Positions 40,301 to 50,964 of a DNA stretch of 64,000 nucleotides are shown here, one piece after another; positions within the stretch are counted from its first letter, which is position 1, and each line of letters opens with the position of its first letter. A program made the translations under genes and the position numbers. Source of the DNA: Apostichopus japonicus. Lineage: Eukaryota; Echinodermata; Holothuroidea; Aspidochirotida; Stichopodidae. The notes under the pieces are model-generated. The model saw only the letters and a list, made by a program, of their open reading frames with translations. It was not told where the DNA came from and did not search any database. The stretch covers positions 5,323,501 to 5,387,500 of the forward strand of contig NC_092575.1 in the NCBI RefSeq assembly GCF_037975245.1. The letters are read 5' to 3'.

Positions 40301-42199
40301 CAACGACAATCGTAACTGAAGCAGTCTTTAATCTTCTAATCTGTTTATTACACATTAACTGCATGTCATTGCACTCAGTTAACCTACCAGTGATATTAAC
40401 GTCCATCTTCAGGAAAAGAAATGGTTGGAACACTTCAAGAGCCCTTTCCATTGCCTGTTGAAAAAGCATATAAAGTCATTAACTACTTTGCCTTGATACA
40501 GCTGGTGAATGGAAAATAGAATCACCTTTTATTATTTTAATATGATATTTAATAATTGATATTAATCTGCAATTATAAAATGAATAGGTTATATTGTCCA
40601 CAATATCCAAACTTGTGTAAAATGAAGAAGGTACAGTAAGAAATGTGGAGTTACTATGCCAGATTTGACTGCACTAGAAAATCTATAATATTTAGGAAAA
40701 TGTACAGGTTCTATATTCTACACAATCCAAACAAGTGTGCACTTTAGCAAAAGTTGCAGTGGGTATTGTTTGGACAAATACCTAACATTAACTGTGCTTT
40801 AACCTATATCATGTTCTGCAGTTCCTGGCAATAACTGAATGTAACAACTGGATTAATTTCTTAAAGTACAAAATAGAGTGAAGTGCACAGTAAGCATTGT
40901 CCACACAATCTGAAACTGTATAAGAGTACAATGTTAGGAGCTCAAGTAAATACTAACATGGTTTGATTGTGCTTGAACTTAAGTTCAATTGATTCATTTG
41001 GACAAATATTGTCTGCAAAGACTGAAAGAGGAGTCACAGTGTTTAAGTTTTTTCGTTCATGCCTATTATGATTAGACTAGTTACAAGGTAAAGTACACAT
41101 TAAGCATTGTCCACACAATCTGAAACTGTACAAGAGTACAATGTTAGGAGTACAAGTGACTACAAACATGGCCTGATTGTGCTTGAACCTAAGTTCAATT
41201 GATTCACTTACAAAACAATTGTCCCAGAGACTGGAAAAGGAGATATTAGTGTTGAAGGTTAAGGCTGATTCAGATCGGGTAACTCACACAATGACAATCG
41301 TAACTGAGCAGTCATTGATCTTCTAATCTGCTTATTACACAATTAACTTCAATTCATTGCCCTCAGTTAACCTACCAGTGATATTAACGTCCATCTTCAG
41401 GAAAAGAAATGGTTGGAACACTTCAAGAGCCCTTTCCATTGCCTGTTGAAAAAGCATATATAAAATCATTAACTACATTGCCTTGATACAGCTGGTAAAT
41501 AGAAAATAGAATCACATGCTTTATTACATTATAATATTTAATAATTAATATTAATCTGCAATATAGAATGAATAGGTTATATTGTACACAATATCCAAAC
41601 CTGTGTACAATGAAGAAGGTACATTAAGAAATGTGGAATTACTATGCCAGATTTGACTGCACTAGAAAATCTAAAATATTTAGGAAAATGTACAGGTTCT
41701 ATATTCTACACAATCCAAACAAGTGCGCACTTTAGCAACAATTGCAGTGGGTATTGTTCAGAAAAAACTCTATAAGATTATTTACGCTTTAACCTATACA
41801 GTATCATATTCTGCACTTCTGGCGATAACTGAATGTAAGAACTGGATTAATTTCTAAAAGTACAAAATAGAGTGCACGGTAAGCATTGTCCACACAGTCT
41901 GAAACTGTATAAGAGTACAATGTTAGGAGCTCAAGTAAATACTAACATGGTTTGATTGTGCTTGAACTTAAGTTCAATTGATTCATTTGGACAAATATTG
42001 ACTGCAAAGACTGAAAGAGGAGTCACAGTATTTTTTTTTTTTGTTCAAGCCTATTATGATTAGACTAGTTACAAGGTAAAGTACACATTAAGCATTATCC
42101 ACACAATCTGAAACTGTACAAGAGTACAATGTTAGGAGTACAAGTGACTACAAACATGTCTTGATTGTGCTTGAATCTAAGTAAAATTGATTCACTTAC

Positions 42200-42219
42200 A
42201 AAACTATTTTCCCCAGAGA
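42200..42219 (-). CDS. Microexon-like block B (representative)
   Basis: Twenty bases bounded on the minus strand by CATTTTCCAG (other copies CCTTTTCCAG) and GTAAGTGAA, ~145 bp after block A. Joined to A's leftover base it reads VSG(D/E/A)NS(F/L), and 67 + 20 = 87 is divisible by three. Copies near 33,380, 35,060, 36,670 and 38,260 have 17 nt instead of 20, an in-frame deletion. Against it: near 27,490 and 29,450 both splice sites are lost, near 31,410 the donor is lost, and near 41,210 and 43,320 one base is missing. An unspliced read-through of B also stays open for about 35 codons. Confidence 0.3.
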
Positions 42220-43476
42220 CTGGAAAATGAGATATTAATGTTTAAGGTTAAGACTGATTCAGATCGGGTAACTTACACAACGACAATTGAACTAAAGCAG
42301 TCATTAATCTTCTAATCTGTTTAATACACAATTAACTTAAAGTCATTGCCCTCAGTTAACCTACCAGTGATATTAACGTCCATCTCAAGGAAAAGGAATG
42401 GTTGGAGCACTTCAAGAGCCCTTTCCATTGCCTGTTGAAAAAGAATATATAAAGTCATTAACTACATTGCCTTGATACAGCTGGTTAATGGAAAATAGAA
42501 TCACCTTTTTTATTATAATATGATATTTAATAATTGATATTAATCTGCGATATAGAATGAATAGGTTATATTGTCCACAATATCCAAACCTTTGTAAAAT
42601 GAAGAAGGTACAGTAAGAAATGTGGAGTTACTATGCCAGATTTGACTGCACTAGAAAATCTATAATATTTAGGAAAATGTACAGGTTCTATATTCTACAC
42701 AATCCAAACAAGTGTGCACTTTAGCAAAAGTTGCAGTGGGTATTGTTTGGACAAAAACCTAAGATTAATTGTGCTTTAACCTATATCATGTTCTGCAGTT
42801 CCTGGCAATAACTGAATGTAACAACTGGATTAATTTCTAAAAGTACAAAATAGAGTGAAGTGCACAGTAAGCATTGTCCACACAATCTGAAACTATAAGA
42901 GTACAATGTTAGGAGTACAAGTGACTACATACATGGCTTGATTGTGCTTGAACCTAAGTTCAATTGATTCACTTACAAGACTATTGTAAGCATTGTCCAC
43001 ACAATCTGAAATTGTATAAGAGTACAATGTTAGGAGCTCAAGTAAATACTAACATGGTTTGATTGTGCTTGAACTTAAGTTCAATTGATTCATTTGGACA
43101 AATATTGTCTGCAAAGACTGAAAGAGGAGTCACAGTATTTAAATTTTTTCGTTCATGCCTATTATGATTAGACTAGTTACAAGGTAAAGTACACATTAAG
43201 CATTGTCCACACAATCTGAAACTGTACAAGAGTACAATGTTAAGAGTACAGTACAAGGACTACAAACATGGCCTGATTGTGCTTGAACCTAAGTTCAATT
43301 GATTCACTTACAAAACAATTGTCCCAGAGACTGGAAAAGGAGATATTAGTGTTGAAGGTTAAGGCTGATTCAGATCGGGTAACTCACACAATGACAATCG
43401 TAACTGAAGCAGTCATTGATCTTCTAATCTGTTTATTACACAATTAACTTCAATTCATTGCCCTCATTTAACCTAC

Positions 43477-43543
43477 CAGTGATATTAACGTCCATCTTCA
43501 GGAAAAGAAATGGTTGGAACACTTCAAGAGCCCTTTCCATTGC
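43477..43543 (-). CDS. Exon-like block A (representative of 18 intact copies)
   Basis: On the minus strand an acceptor with a pyrimidine run (CTTTTTCAACAG) precedes the block and GTAGGT follows it. The block is 67 nt. Only the frame starting at its first base is open; the other two have stops in most copies. The frame reads AMERALEVFQPF followed by LFLKMDVNIT and leaves one base (phase 0 in, phase 1 out). Across copies the changes are R/K, M/I, F/C, V/L, K/E and several silent third-base changes (CTA/CTG, GAC/GAT, GTG/GTT). There are no frameshifts or stops in the 18 intact copies. I do not recognise the protein family. It may be one exon of an alternatively spliced or repeat-containing gene, or a hitchhiking relic. 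Confidence 0.5.
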
Positions 43544-44130
43544 CTGTTGAAAAAGCATATATAAAGTCATTAACTACATTGCCTTGATACAGCTGGTTAA
43601 TGGAAAATAGAATCACATGCAAATATATTATAATATGATATTTAATAATTGATATTCATCTGCAATATAGAATGAATAGGTTATATTGTCCACAATATCC
43701 AAACATGTGTAAAATGAAGAAGGTATACACAGTAAGAAATGTGGAGTTACTATGCCAGATTTGACAGCACTTGAAAATCTATAATATTTAGGAAAATGTA
43801 CAGGTTCTATATTCTACGCAATCCAAACATGTGTGTACTTTAGCAACAGTTGCAGTGGGTATATTTGAGACAAAATCCTAAGATTAATTGTGCTTTAACC
43901 TATATCATGTTCTGCAGTTCCTGGCAATAACTGAATGTAACTGGATTAATTTCTAAAAGTAGAAAATAGAGTGCACAGTAAGCATTAAGCATTGTCCACA
44001 CAATCTGAAACTGTACAAGAGTACAATGTTAGGAGTACAAGTCAAGAGTGCTACGAACATGGGTTGAAATTAAGTTCAATTGATTCACTCACAAAACTAT
44101 TGTCCCTAGAGACTGGAAAAGGAGATATTA

Positions 44131-45060
44131 ACAGTGTAGGATTTATACAGTCATCTGGGACGGCTAGAAAATCAAAACCGTACAAGAGTAGCCTACCTTA
44201 TCTGTTTTATTATCTATAGATGAACAGTTGTTGGTTTGGGCCTAGTAAGTCTGATAGGGTACAGCTAGTGGCCAAACTAATATGGAGTAGCCTATGCATG
44301 ATTTTGCACCGCACCAAGACCATCATGAAAACTATGACAGCTTTCGGGCGTCTATTTGCCACTCTGAGAAGCTGTCCATGAATAATGACTAAGGGTAACC
44401 TAGGGCCGGGAGTAAGGATAGGCCCACTTAAAAAGATAGTAACATAATCTCAGTGAATGTTCAACATTTACCCAATTAGTAAACCTTTTTTTGGTTAAGG
44501 CTTGTTTGTGCATGTAGGCACAACAACATTAAGTCCTTGGGGCAAACAGTGCATTTATTAGCACATTGTTTACATGACACAGTCTATAGTCTACATTTAT
44601 TAGGACTGTCATTCCTCAAACTAAAGTAAACAAAACGCATTCACATGAAAGGCTGCAGTGTTTCCTTTCGAAAGATAACTACCACTATAAGCTACGAAAA
44701 CAACCAAACTGACAATATATTTTTTCTCGCCAGTATGCATGCATGTAGGCCTAACCTTTTTTTAAGGTCAGCGTACCGTAATTTACAACTAGTGTAAGCC
44801 AACACTCCAACAGAGTAATTAAGTTAGCCGTAGTACAGCCTAACGTTAACGTTAATATTATCAATACTAGCCGATGTAACTACAGTGTAATTCATAGGCT
44901 CTACGTTATGAAAACTTCTCGCTTCTTTCGTAGGTCTCTATGCCAACTGCAGAATTAATTCCGGTACTCTTTTAGGACCGTACCTATAATAATATCCAGC
45001 ATGAACTTCACGATAGTGTTATCCGACACCCTATCGTTAGAGTTATACCATTTAAACAAC
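44131..45060. other. Single-copy DNA right of the array
   Basis: Not related to the array unit and with no long open frame. Holds a weak last half-unit of region B at 44,085-44,125. If a minus-strand gene uses the array, this would be its intron between the exon at 45,070 and the first block A. Confidence 0.4.
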
Positions 45061-45069
45061 TGTACTAAC

Positions 45070-45171
45070 CTTGAATAAAGTTGAGTAAACTTCGGCCGTA
45101 GACTGTATTACGCAAAAGTGACGAGTAAGGTCATAAGCAAACTTGAAGGCGTCGGCTTTCTCATTCAGATA
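45070..45171 (-). CDS. Candidate minus-strand coding exon upstream of the array
   Basis: On the minus strand CGTCGCTACAG (acceptor-like) precedes 102 nt (34 codons) followed by GTTAGT. The frame contains NEKADAFKFAYDLTRHF and then ICVQ-type and YSTLFK segments. Composition looks like coding sequence (mixed helical, few repeats), and it ends in phase 0, which is the phase block A needs. The same frame stays open 12 codons further upstream (to 45,207), with no ATG before an in-frame TAA, so it is either an internal exon or its start lies in another exon to the right. Protein family not recognised. The link to the array is inference. Confidence 0.4.
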
Positions 45172-45221
45172 CTGTAGCGACGATGCTTGCTCACGCTCAT
45201 TTAGATGTTAAGCTGCTGTAC

Positions 45222-45450
45222 AAGATTATGTGGACCGGATTTTTGAGGGCGCTATGCGAATTTTGGAATGATTAAAATCACTTTCAACCGATTATGTGGA
45301 CAAAAATAAAAGTTCGTAATTTCACTAGGAGCGTATGTTTTGTGGGGGGTAGAGCCTGTTTAGAGCAACTGCGTTACGTGGACATCGAATGTCCACATAA
45401 TCGGTTGGTGTCCACATAGCGCGGTGGGATACTAACGAATGTCCACGTAA
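45222..45450. repeat. Cluster of GTGGAC half-sites in both orientations
   Basis: GATTATGTGGAC or close variants at about 45,225, 45,290 and 45,375 (+), and inverse GTCCACATAATC-type sites at about 45,391, 45,410 and 45,437. The outer parts (GGGCGCTATGCG / CATAGCGCGGTG) are also roughly inverse. This resembles a small element with subterminal repeats, related to the palindrome seen at 0-7.4 kb. Confidence 0.55.
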
Positions 45451-45466
45451 TCCAGGTCGAGTGAGA

Positions 45467-45787
<321 letters not shown>

Positions 45788-45832
45788 TACTTCTGTTACT
45801 TTCTTTGTTTACGTGTATTTTATTATTTTCAG

Positions 45833-45903
45833 ATATAACTTTAGCTGACTCTTTCGAACAAGCACAATACTGGGTAGACAACATTAACAATCATAACACA
45901 GAG
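45833..45903 (+). CDS. RAB24: Rab24-like, first visible exon
   Basis: Acceptor TTATTTTCAG, donor GTAAGG. It starts with the last two bases of a codon (NAT, probably Asp as in the usual YDxT) and encodes 23 residues ending NNHNTE. An upstream exon ending in phase 1 is therefore required. Confidence 0.8.
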
Positions 45904-46727
45904 GTAAGGTTTATTCATTGACCGTTTAATATTTGATATGTTCTTATTTTAAAATTCTAAATGTACATTAGTCATATTTACTATCATTTTGTTCTCTTTC
46001 TTTCTCTCGCACTCTCTATCGTTGTAAGAATTGTATGAAATATCTTGTTGGTACCAAACTAGATCTTGTAGAGGATGGTGAATTCGAACGGGCGGTCCCG
46101 GCCATTAGAGTGACCAAATACGCAGAGGGTATGTATAATTCGGTCGTGAATAACATCGATTAACTAATTGGAAAAGTTCCTGCATATGTATGTTAAGGAC
46201 CGATGAATCAAGGCAGAATTTTTGAACGGATTGCTGGCCGAAGTTAACGAATAATCTATATCATATCAGAATTCATTTTCTGTTATCCAGTCATCCATTG
46301 AAATGAATTTTTGTTAGAATACTGACACAGTCATCTCATAAATCCTGTATAGGATAAACATCAGTGTTTAGGAAGGATACTTATTCGTTCTTCTCGTTTG
46401 TCATTTATATATAAAGACTGTTCAATGTATCTCTTTCGAGACCCGGCTTTAGGAATCACAAATGATTTCGAGGTTGGTTAGCATTATGTTTGATCTCTAG
46501 AGTAAGGCAAAATATGTCACCAAACACAGAACTAGTATTGTTCGATACAGGTGACAAACGCCTACAGTGGAATTACGACCTTACCGGTTTCGAACCTCTG
46601 GGCATACAATCAGCGTCCATAGCCTAGTGATTAGGGTGTCCGCGTACAGAGCGGGAGGCCCGGGTTCGAATCTTAGTGGAGGCTGGAAGTTTTTTTCACT
46701 GTTCTTGATTTTCCAACTCATTACGAT

Positions 46728-46766
<39 letters not shown>

Positions 46767-49654
46767 CTGTAACATATAAACACTAAACGATTATAAAACG
46801 GCCGAGGGTAGCGGTGTGCTCCCGCCAACTAAGAACTTTTAGTGGCTGGTTGAACGAGTTGTACGAAGAACATTTGTGTTCCTCCACTCCTCGCCCCACT
46901 CTCCGAATCTTCGGTAAGATAATTATTTTTGATAATTATTTTAATTGCATTCAGAAATTGGTGCTGTAGCGATGGAAACATCAAGCAAAACAGGCTTTAA
47001 TATAGGTAAGCAGGTTGTTTTCACGGATTTATTTATCAGTATCCTTACACTTCATTTATCCTTAAGTTGGAGGTTTATAAAGCCTTTATTTATAATTATC
47101 CTTACACTTCATTTATCAGTTTCCGCACTCGCTGGGTATCCGCACACTTCATCTATAAATATCCGTACACTTCATTTATCTTGATATTTCCTGTACTAGT
47201 ATCCTTACACTTCATTTATGAGTAACCTTACACTTCATTTATCCTTACATTTCATCTATAAGTATCCTAACACTTCATGTATTAGTGTCCTTTCACTTCA
47301 TCTATAAGTATCCTTACGCTTCATTTATCCTTACACTTCATCTATAAATATCCACACACTTCATTTATCTTGGCATTTCCTGTACTAGTATTCTTACACT
47401 TCATTTATGAGTATTCTTACACTTCATTTATCCTTACACTGCATCTATATATAAGTATCCGCACACTTCATTTTTCCTTACACTTCATGTATTAGTGTCC
47501 TTACACTTCATCTATAATATCCTTACTCTTCATTTATCCTTACACTTCATGTATTAGTGTCCTTACACTTCATCTATAAGTATCCGCACACTCCATTTAT
47601 CGTTACACTTCATGTATTAGTGTCCTTACACTTCATCTATAAGTATCCTTACACTTCATTTATCCTAACACTTCATGTATTAGTGTCCTTACACTTCATC
47701 TATAAGTATCCTTACACTTCATTTTTCCTTACACTTCATGATGTATTAGTGTCCTTACACTTCATCTATAAGTATCCTTACACTTCATTTATCCTTACAC
47801 TTAATGTATTAGTGTCCTTACACTTCATCAATAAGTATCCGCACACTCCATTTATCGTTACACTTCATGTATTAGTGTCCTTACACTTCATCTATAAGTA
47901 TCCTTACACTTCATTTATCCTTACACTTCATGTATTAGTGTCCTTACACTTCATCTATAAGTATCCTTACACTTCATTTATCCTTACACTTCGTGTATTA
48001 GTGTCCTTACACTTCATCTATAAGTAAATATCCGCACACTTCATTTATCGTTACACTTCATGAATTAGTATCATTACACTTCATCTATAATATCCTTACA
48101 CTTCATTTATCCTAACACTTCATGTATTAGTGCATGTCCTTACACTTCATCTGTATGTTTATGCATGACTAAGAGAAGTCTATTTCGTAATAAGAATAAT
48201 AAGGATCAAAAGAAGTTTATGTTGGAATGTTCAGTTTTTAAAGTACAGGACGTTCCGAAGATTTGCTCAAGTCACTTTTTTTCACCTTTTGTTTTAATAT
48301 CCTAACATGTTTGTTTCTACACTTAAATTTTGTTATGTGTATAAATATAAACGATTTTTAAAAATAAAAAGAAGCTTTTTAAATTATTTTTCTTTTATAT
48401 ATGTTACTGATTTCTCTATAGATGAACTTTTTGCGAGATTATCCAGCGATTATATAGAATCAGATCAAATTCCCAAAGCTAGAGATGGATCAAGTGAGTA
48501 TAATGACTGTTCATATTTAATCAAGAATTAAAATACATGATAATATTACCAACTGAACACCAACCCCCCCCCCCCCTCCCCATCCCTTAATTATAGCATG
48601 AGAAGTGGGACGGTCCTTTTCGCTGAGAGATTAGCTTGAATTGTAAGGCCTACTAGTTCGCAAAGTGCCAAGGAGGATTAAATTGGCTTTGAATTATTTT
48701 TCGTACCATTTAAATACATATATACATAGGATCTTTCGAGATCCGGCTTTAGGAATCACAAATGATTTCGAGTTGGTAAGAATCATGTTTGGTCTCTAGA
48801 GTAAGGGAAAAATGTCACCAAAGCAGAACCAGTACTGTTCGATACAGGTGACAAACCCCTACAATGGAATTACGACCATCCTAACCGGTTGCGAACCTCT
48901 AAACATACAATCAGCGTCCACAGCCTAGTGGTTAGGGTGTCCGCATATAAAGCGGGAGGCCCGGGTTCGAATCCCGGTGGAGGCTGGAAGTTTTTTCACT
49001 GTTCGGGATTTACCAACTCACTACGATTTCAAGTATATATATATATATATAAATGAAATTCGTAATGAGTTGGAAAATCAAGAACAGTGAAAAAAAGCTT
49101 CCAGCCTCCACCGGGATTCGAACCCGGGCCTTCCGCTCTGTACGCGGATCCATGATTTCGCGGTAGAGAGGTCCTGGGAACAAGAATTTACAGACACTTA
49201 AATAGCGAGCGCACGAGCCAGGCGTGCTAAGTTTTTTTCCTTGATGTACCTTGTTTTGAACCAAATCAAGTTTTGTAGCCGATTTTTAGTCCGGAAAAAA
49301 TCAGAAGGGGAGGCCTGTGCTACTCGGACGCCATTACTGGATACGGCCCTGCGATTGCATCAACTGACAATTTGGTGGACAACTTTGTACGATAATTTTC
49401 GTATGATCTACTTATAGTTACGGCTTCGTTGAAATCTGTCACAAAAATCACTGAATTTAGACAACAGTCCATATAGGGGTATATATGACTATCGATTTCA
49501 AGTTATAGCCTTTCCATTGCAAACTTTTTCTTATTTTCTTTCAGCCATTTGCCTGGACGCTAGAGACAATTTGGATGATGTTAAGAAAACTAGAAAACGT
49601 TGTACTCAGTGTTCTGGCCGAAGGCAACCTAACACAACTGTAACACAACTGTAA
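45833..49654 (+). CDS. RAB24: Rab24-like small GTPase, 3' part (five exons)
   Basis: Five exons join without frame breaks: 45833-45903, 46029-46128, 46955-47005, 48422-48493, 49545-49654, with phases 2/0/1/1/1 preserved at GT/AG sites. The product is the C-terminal half of a Rab GTPase: the helix after switch II ([13 protein letters not shown]), the G4 base-recognition motif as GTKLDL, the G5 motif as ETSSKTG, then DELF at the start of helix 5. The 28 residues between TKLD and ETSSKTG equal the spacing I recall for human Rab24, and GTKxDL, ETSSKTG and VDELF also match Rab24 better than other Rabs. Rab24 is an atypical Rab linked to autophagosome clearance. The P-loop, switch I and WDTAG exons (~85 residues) are not found in this window. 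The C-terminus is odd: RCTQCSG followed by 12 more residues, with no terminal CC or CXC. Rab20-like is the main alternative. Confidence 0.8.
46029..46128 (+). CDS. RAB24: Rab24-like, exon with G4 motif
   Basis: The acceptor follows a long CTTTCTCTCGCACTCTC tract and ends GTAAG; the donor is GTATGT. Encodes [17 protein letters not shown] and on to KYAE plus one base. Thr-Lys-Leu-Asp replaces the common NKxD; Rab24 and Rho proteins share the TKxD form. Confidence 0.85.
46434..46760 (+). mobile_element. tRNA-derived SINE with 5' extension, copy 1 (in Rab24-like intron)
   Basis: A tRNA-like head at about 46,613-46,684 has an A box (TAGCCTAGTGA) and B box (GGTTCGAATC), followed by a tail ending CCAACTCATTACGATTTTC and (TA)n. 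The ~180 bp upstream (from CTTTCGAGACCCGGCTTTAG) is shared with the copy at 48.7 kb, so the repeated unit is larger than the tRNA head plus tail. Confidence 0.75.
46955..47005 (+). CDS. RAB24: Rab24-like, exon with G5 motif
   Basis: Acceptor TTGCATTCAG, donor GTAAGC. Encodes [22 protein letters not shown] is the G5 loop that contacts the guanine base. Confidence 0.88.
47035..48155. repeat. ~63-bp minisatellite in Rab24-like intron
   Basis: Built from CCTTACACTTCAT followed by alternating TTAT, CTATAAGTAT and GTATTAGTGT. The half-unit is ~17-32 bp and the mature unit ~63 bp, most regular between 47,480 and 48,010. A 156-codon frame with LHFIYKYP repeats is produced by the repeat and is not a gene. 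Confidence 0.9.
48422..48493 (+). CDS. RAB24: Rab24-like, exon encoding helix 5
   Basis: Acceptor TTTCTCTATAG, donor GTGAGT. Encodes [13 protein letters not shown] and then a polar linker ([11 protein letters not shown]), the start of the hypervariable C-terminal region. Confidence 0.82.
48728..49050 (+). mobile_element. tRNA-derived SINE with 5' extension, copy 2
   Basis: Same structure as the copy at 46.4 kb: upstream CTTTAGGAATCACAAATGAT block, A box at 48,920-48,930 (CAGCCTAGTGG), B box GGTTCGAATCC at 48,964-48,974, tail CCAACTCACTACGATTTC and (TA)n. The anticodon arm is CCGC/GCGG with a 7-nt loop. The acceptor stem pairs at only about five bases, so it is not a functional tRNA gene. Confidence 0.78.
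49056..49150 (-). mobile_element. tRNA-derived SINE, partial, inverted
   Basis: Minus-strand copy of the tail and B-box half (GGTTCGAATCC inverse at 49,114-49,124). It lies tail-to-tail with the copy at 48.7 kb across a shared (TA)n, so the pair can form a long hairpin in the Rab24-like pre-mRNA. Confidence 0.78.
49545..49654 (+). CDS. RAB24: Rab24-like, terminal exon
   Basis: Acceptor TTATTTTCTTTCAG. Encodes [18 protein letters not shown], then CTQC and a further tail ending in TQL and TAA at 49,652. A basic stretch before cysteines is usual for Rabs. The 12-residue extension after CTQCSG is not, and would block ordinary Rab geranylgeranylation of the CxxC pair unless another transcript end is used. 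No AATAAA is seen in the next ~150 bases. Confidence 0.68.
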
Positions 49655-50915
49655 AGATTAATATTTTTTGGGGTATATTATGATACATAAGTTCAAATCC
49701 TTATGACTGAAGGTAACCGGAAAAGGATCTATTCGATTTTTTGTATTAAGTCTCATATCACCGGTCTCAGCAAAGACTTGCAAAGGACTCCTAAACAACT
49801 ACCAGTTACACAAACGTATTTCATTTCATTTTCATTTCTTTATTCCAGTATAAATTTTACAGAGAAATTTAAAAATAGGATAAAAATATAACAATATACA
49901 AAACATCAAAATACAGGTTACGACATATAAAAGTTTATGAGACTAAGTTAGTAGTAAAAACATAAAAAGCGTTACAAAAGTTATCAAAATGATCAAGAAG
50001 CTACAACAAAGGATCTAAGAAGCTGTCTTTACCAGTTTACAAAGAGGGGCTAATGTAATGCATTCTTCATCGTCTCTGTTCCTCCGCTTTCTGTATAGTC
50101 ATGGTATATTCGGTACTAGCGCCATCAGTACCATTTTAAAGAAAACCCACTCCCAGACTTCCTATATATTCCCAAAACGTATACGGAGGTACAGTAACAC
50201 TGGTTAGTAAAAAAATGACGGTGTCAAATATGTTCCCACATTGCCACGGGAAGCAGTATCAATATACATGTACATATACAATACACAAATACAATATACA
50301 ATCAGTAACAATAGCAATATTCTTAATGTTAAGGTCCCCGTTAATCCCCTGCTCTCTCATGTGGGTCAAACAATCTTGTTTACATATTTGATTGTGTAAA
50401 AGTAAGTTGGCCTGACGTTTCGATCCTAGCAGGATCTTCACCAAAGGCTAAATGACAAGTAAAAGTAACAGAAGGGACTTAAACACGCACAGAATACAGA
50501 CAGGTTAATGAGCATGGTAAACTTTGTAAGGGAGCAGTAATTACGTAGGTGAAGCAGGCACGAATTTTCGCCTGTGTTTCGATAATCATACGAAATTGAT
50601 ACGGGACAATTTCTAAGGCTTGCCAGTGGCTGGGCGGGAAAATCTCCCCAATCATTATCTCCTAATCTGTAATGTATGTTAATTGCTACACGTTTCAACT
50701 GCTGAAAGAAAACGAGAAGAAATATGTTGGATTTTCCGTCTCAAATCACATCTTAAAGGTCTCAACTTACGACCAGCCGCCCAGTGCCAGTTTTAAAACA
50801 AGCTTAATGATACCCCAGCCATTGTCGTCTGTCACCACAGTTTATTGTATTGTTTATCCCTTATATAATAATCATAATTATAATAATAATCAGGCAGTAC
50901 ACACATGTCACAAAC

Positions 50916-50964
<49 letters not shown>

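Larger units (their letters stand above)
25291..44130 (-). repeat. Tandem array of ~980-bp units carrying exon-like blocks
   Basis: Nineteen units with a period of 977-989 bp; two are shortened to ~621-625 bp by the same internal deletion, one is truncated, and the last is ~1110 bp. On the minus strand each unit has the order: 67-nt block A, ~180-bp gap, 17-20-nt block B, then a region C that is a diverged copy of B and its downstream ~215 bp. Block A on the + strand lies at 26681-26747, 27660-27726, 28644-28710, 29623-29689, 30607-30673, 31585-31651, 32562-32628, 33541-33607, ~34251-34309 (truncated), 35223-35289, 35848-35914, 36821-36887, 37442-37508, 38420-38486, 39409-39475, 40388-40454, 41376-41442, 42365-42431 and 43477-43543. 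Units 1-5 alternate between two types, giving a ~1.96-kb dimer. The flanks are about as conserved as block A, so selection on A is not proven. Confidence 0.92.

Noticed and set aside
47557-48027. 156-codon frame with LHFIYKYP repeats
   Set aside because: Produced by the CTTACACTTCAT minisatellite inside the Rab24-like intron; no start context or splice support.
48913-48984. Functional tRNA gene
   Set aside because: A and B boxes are good, but the acceptor stem pairs poorly and the same head with the same 3' tail and (TA)n recurs, so it is a SINE.
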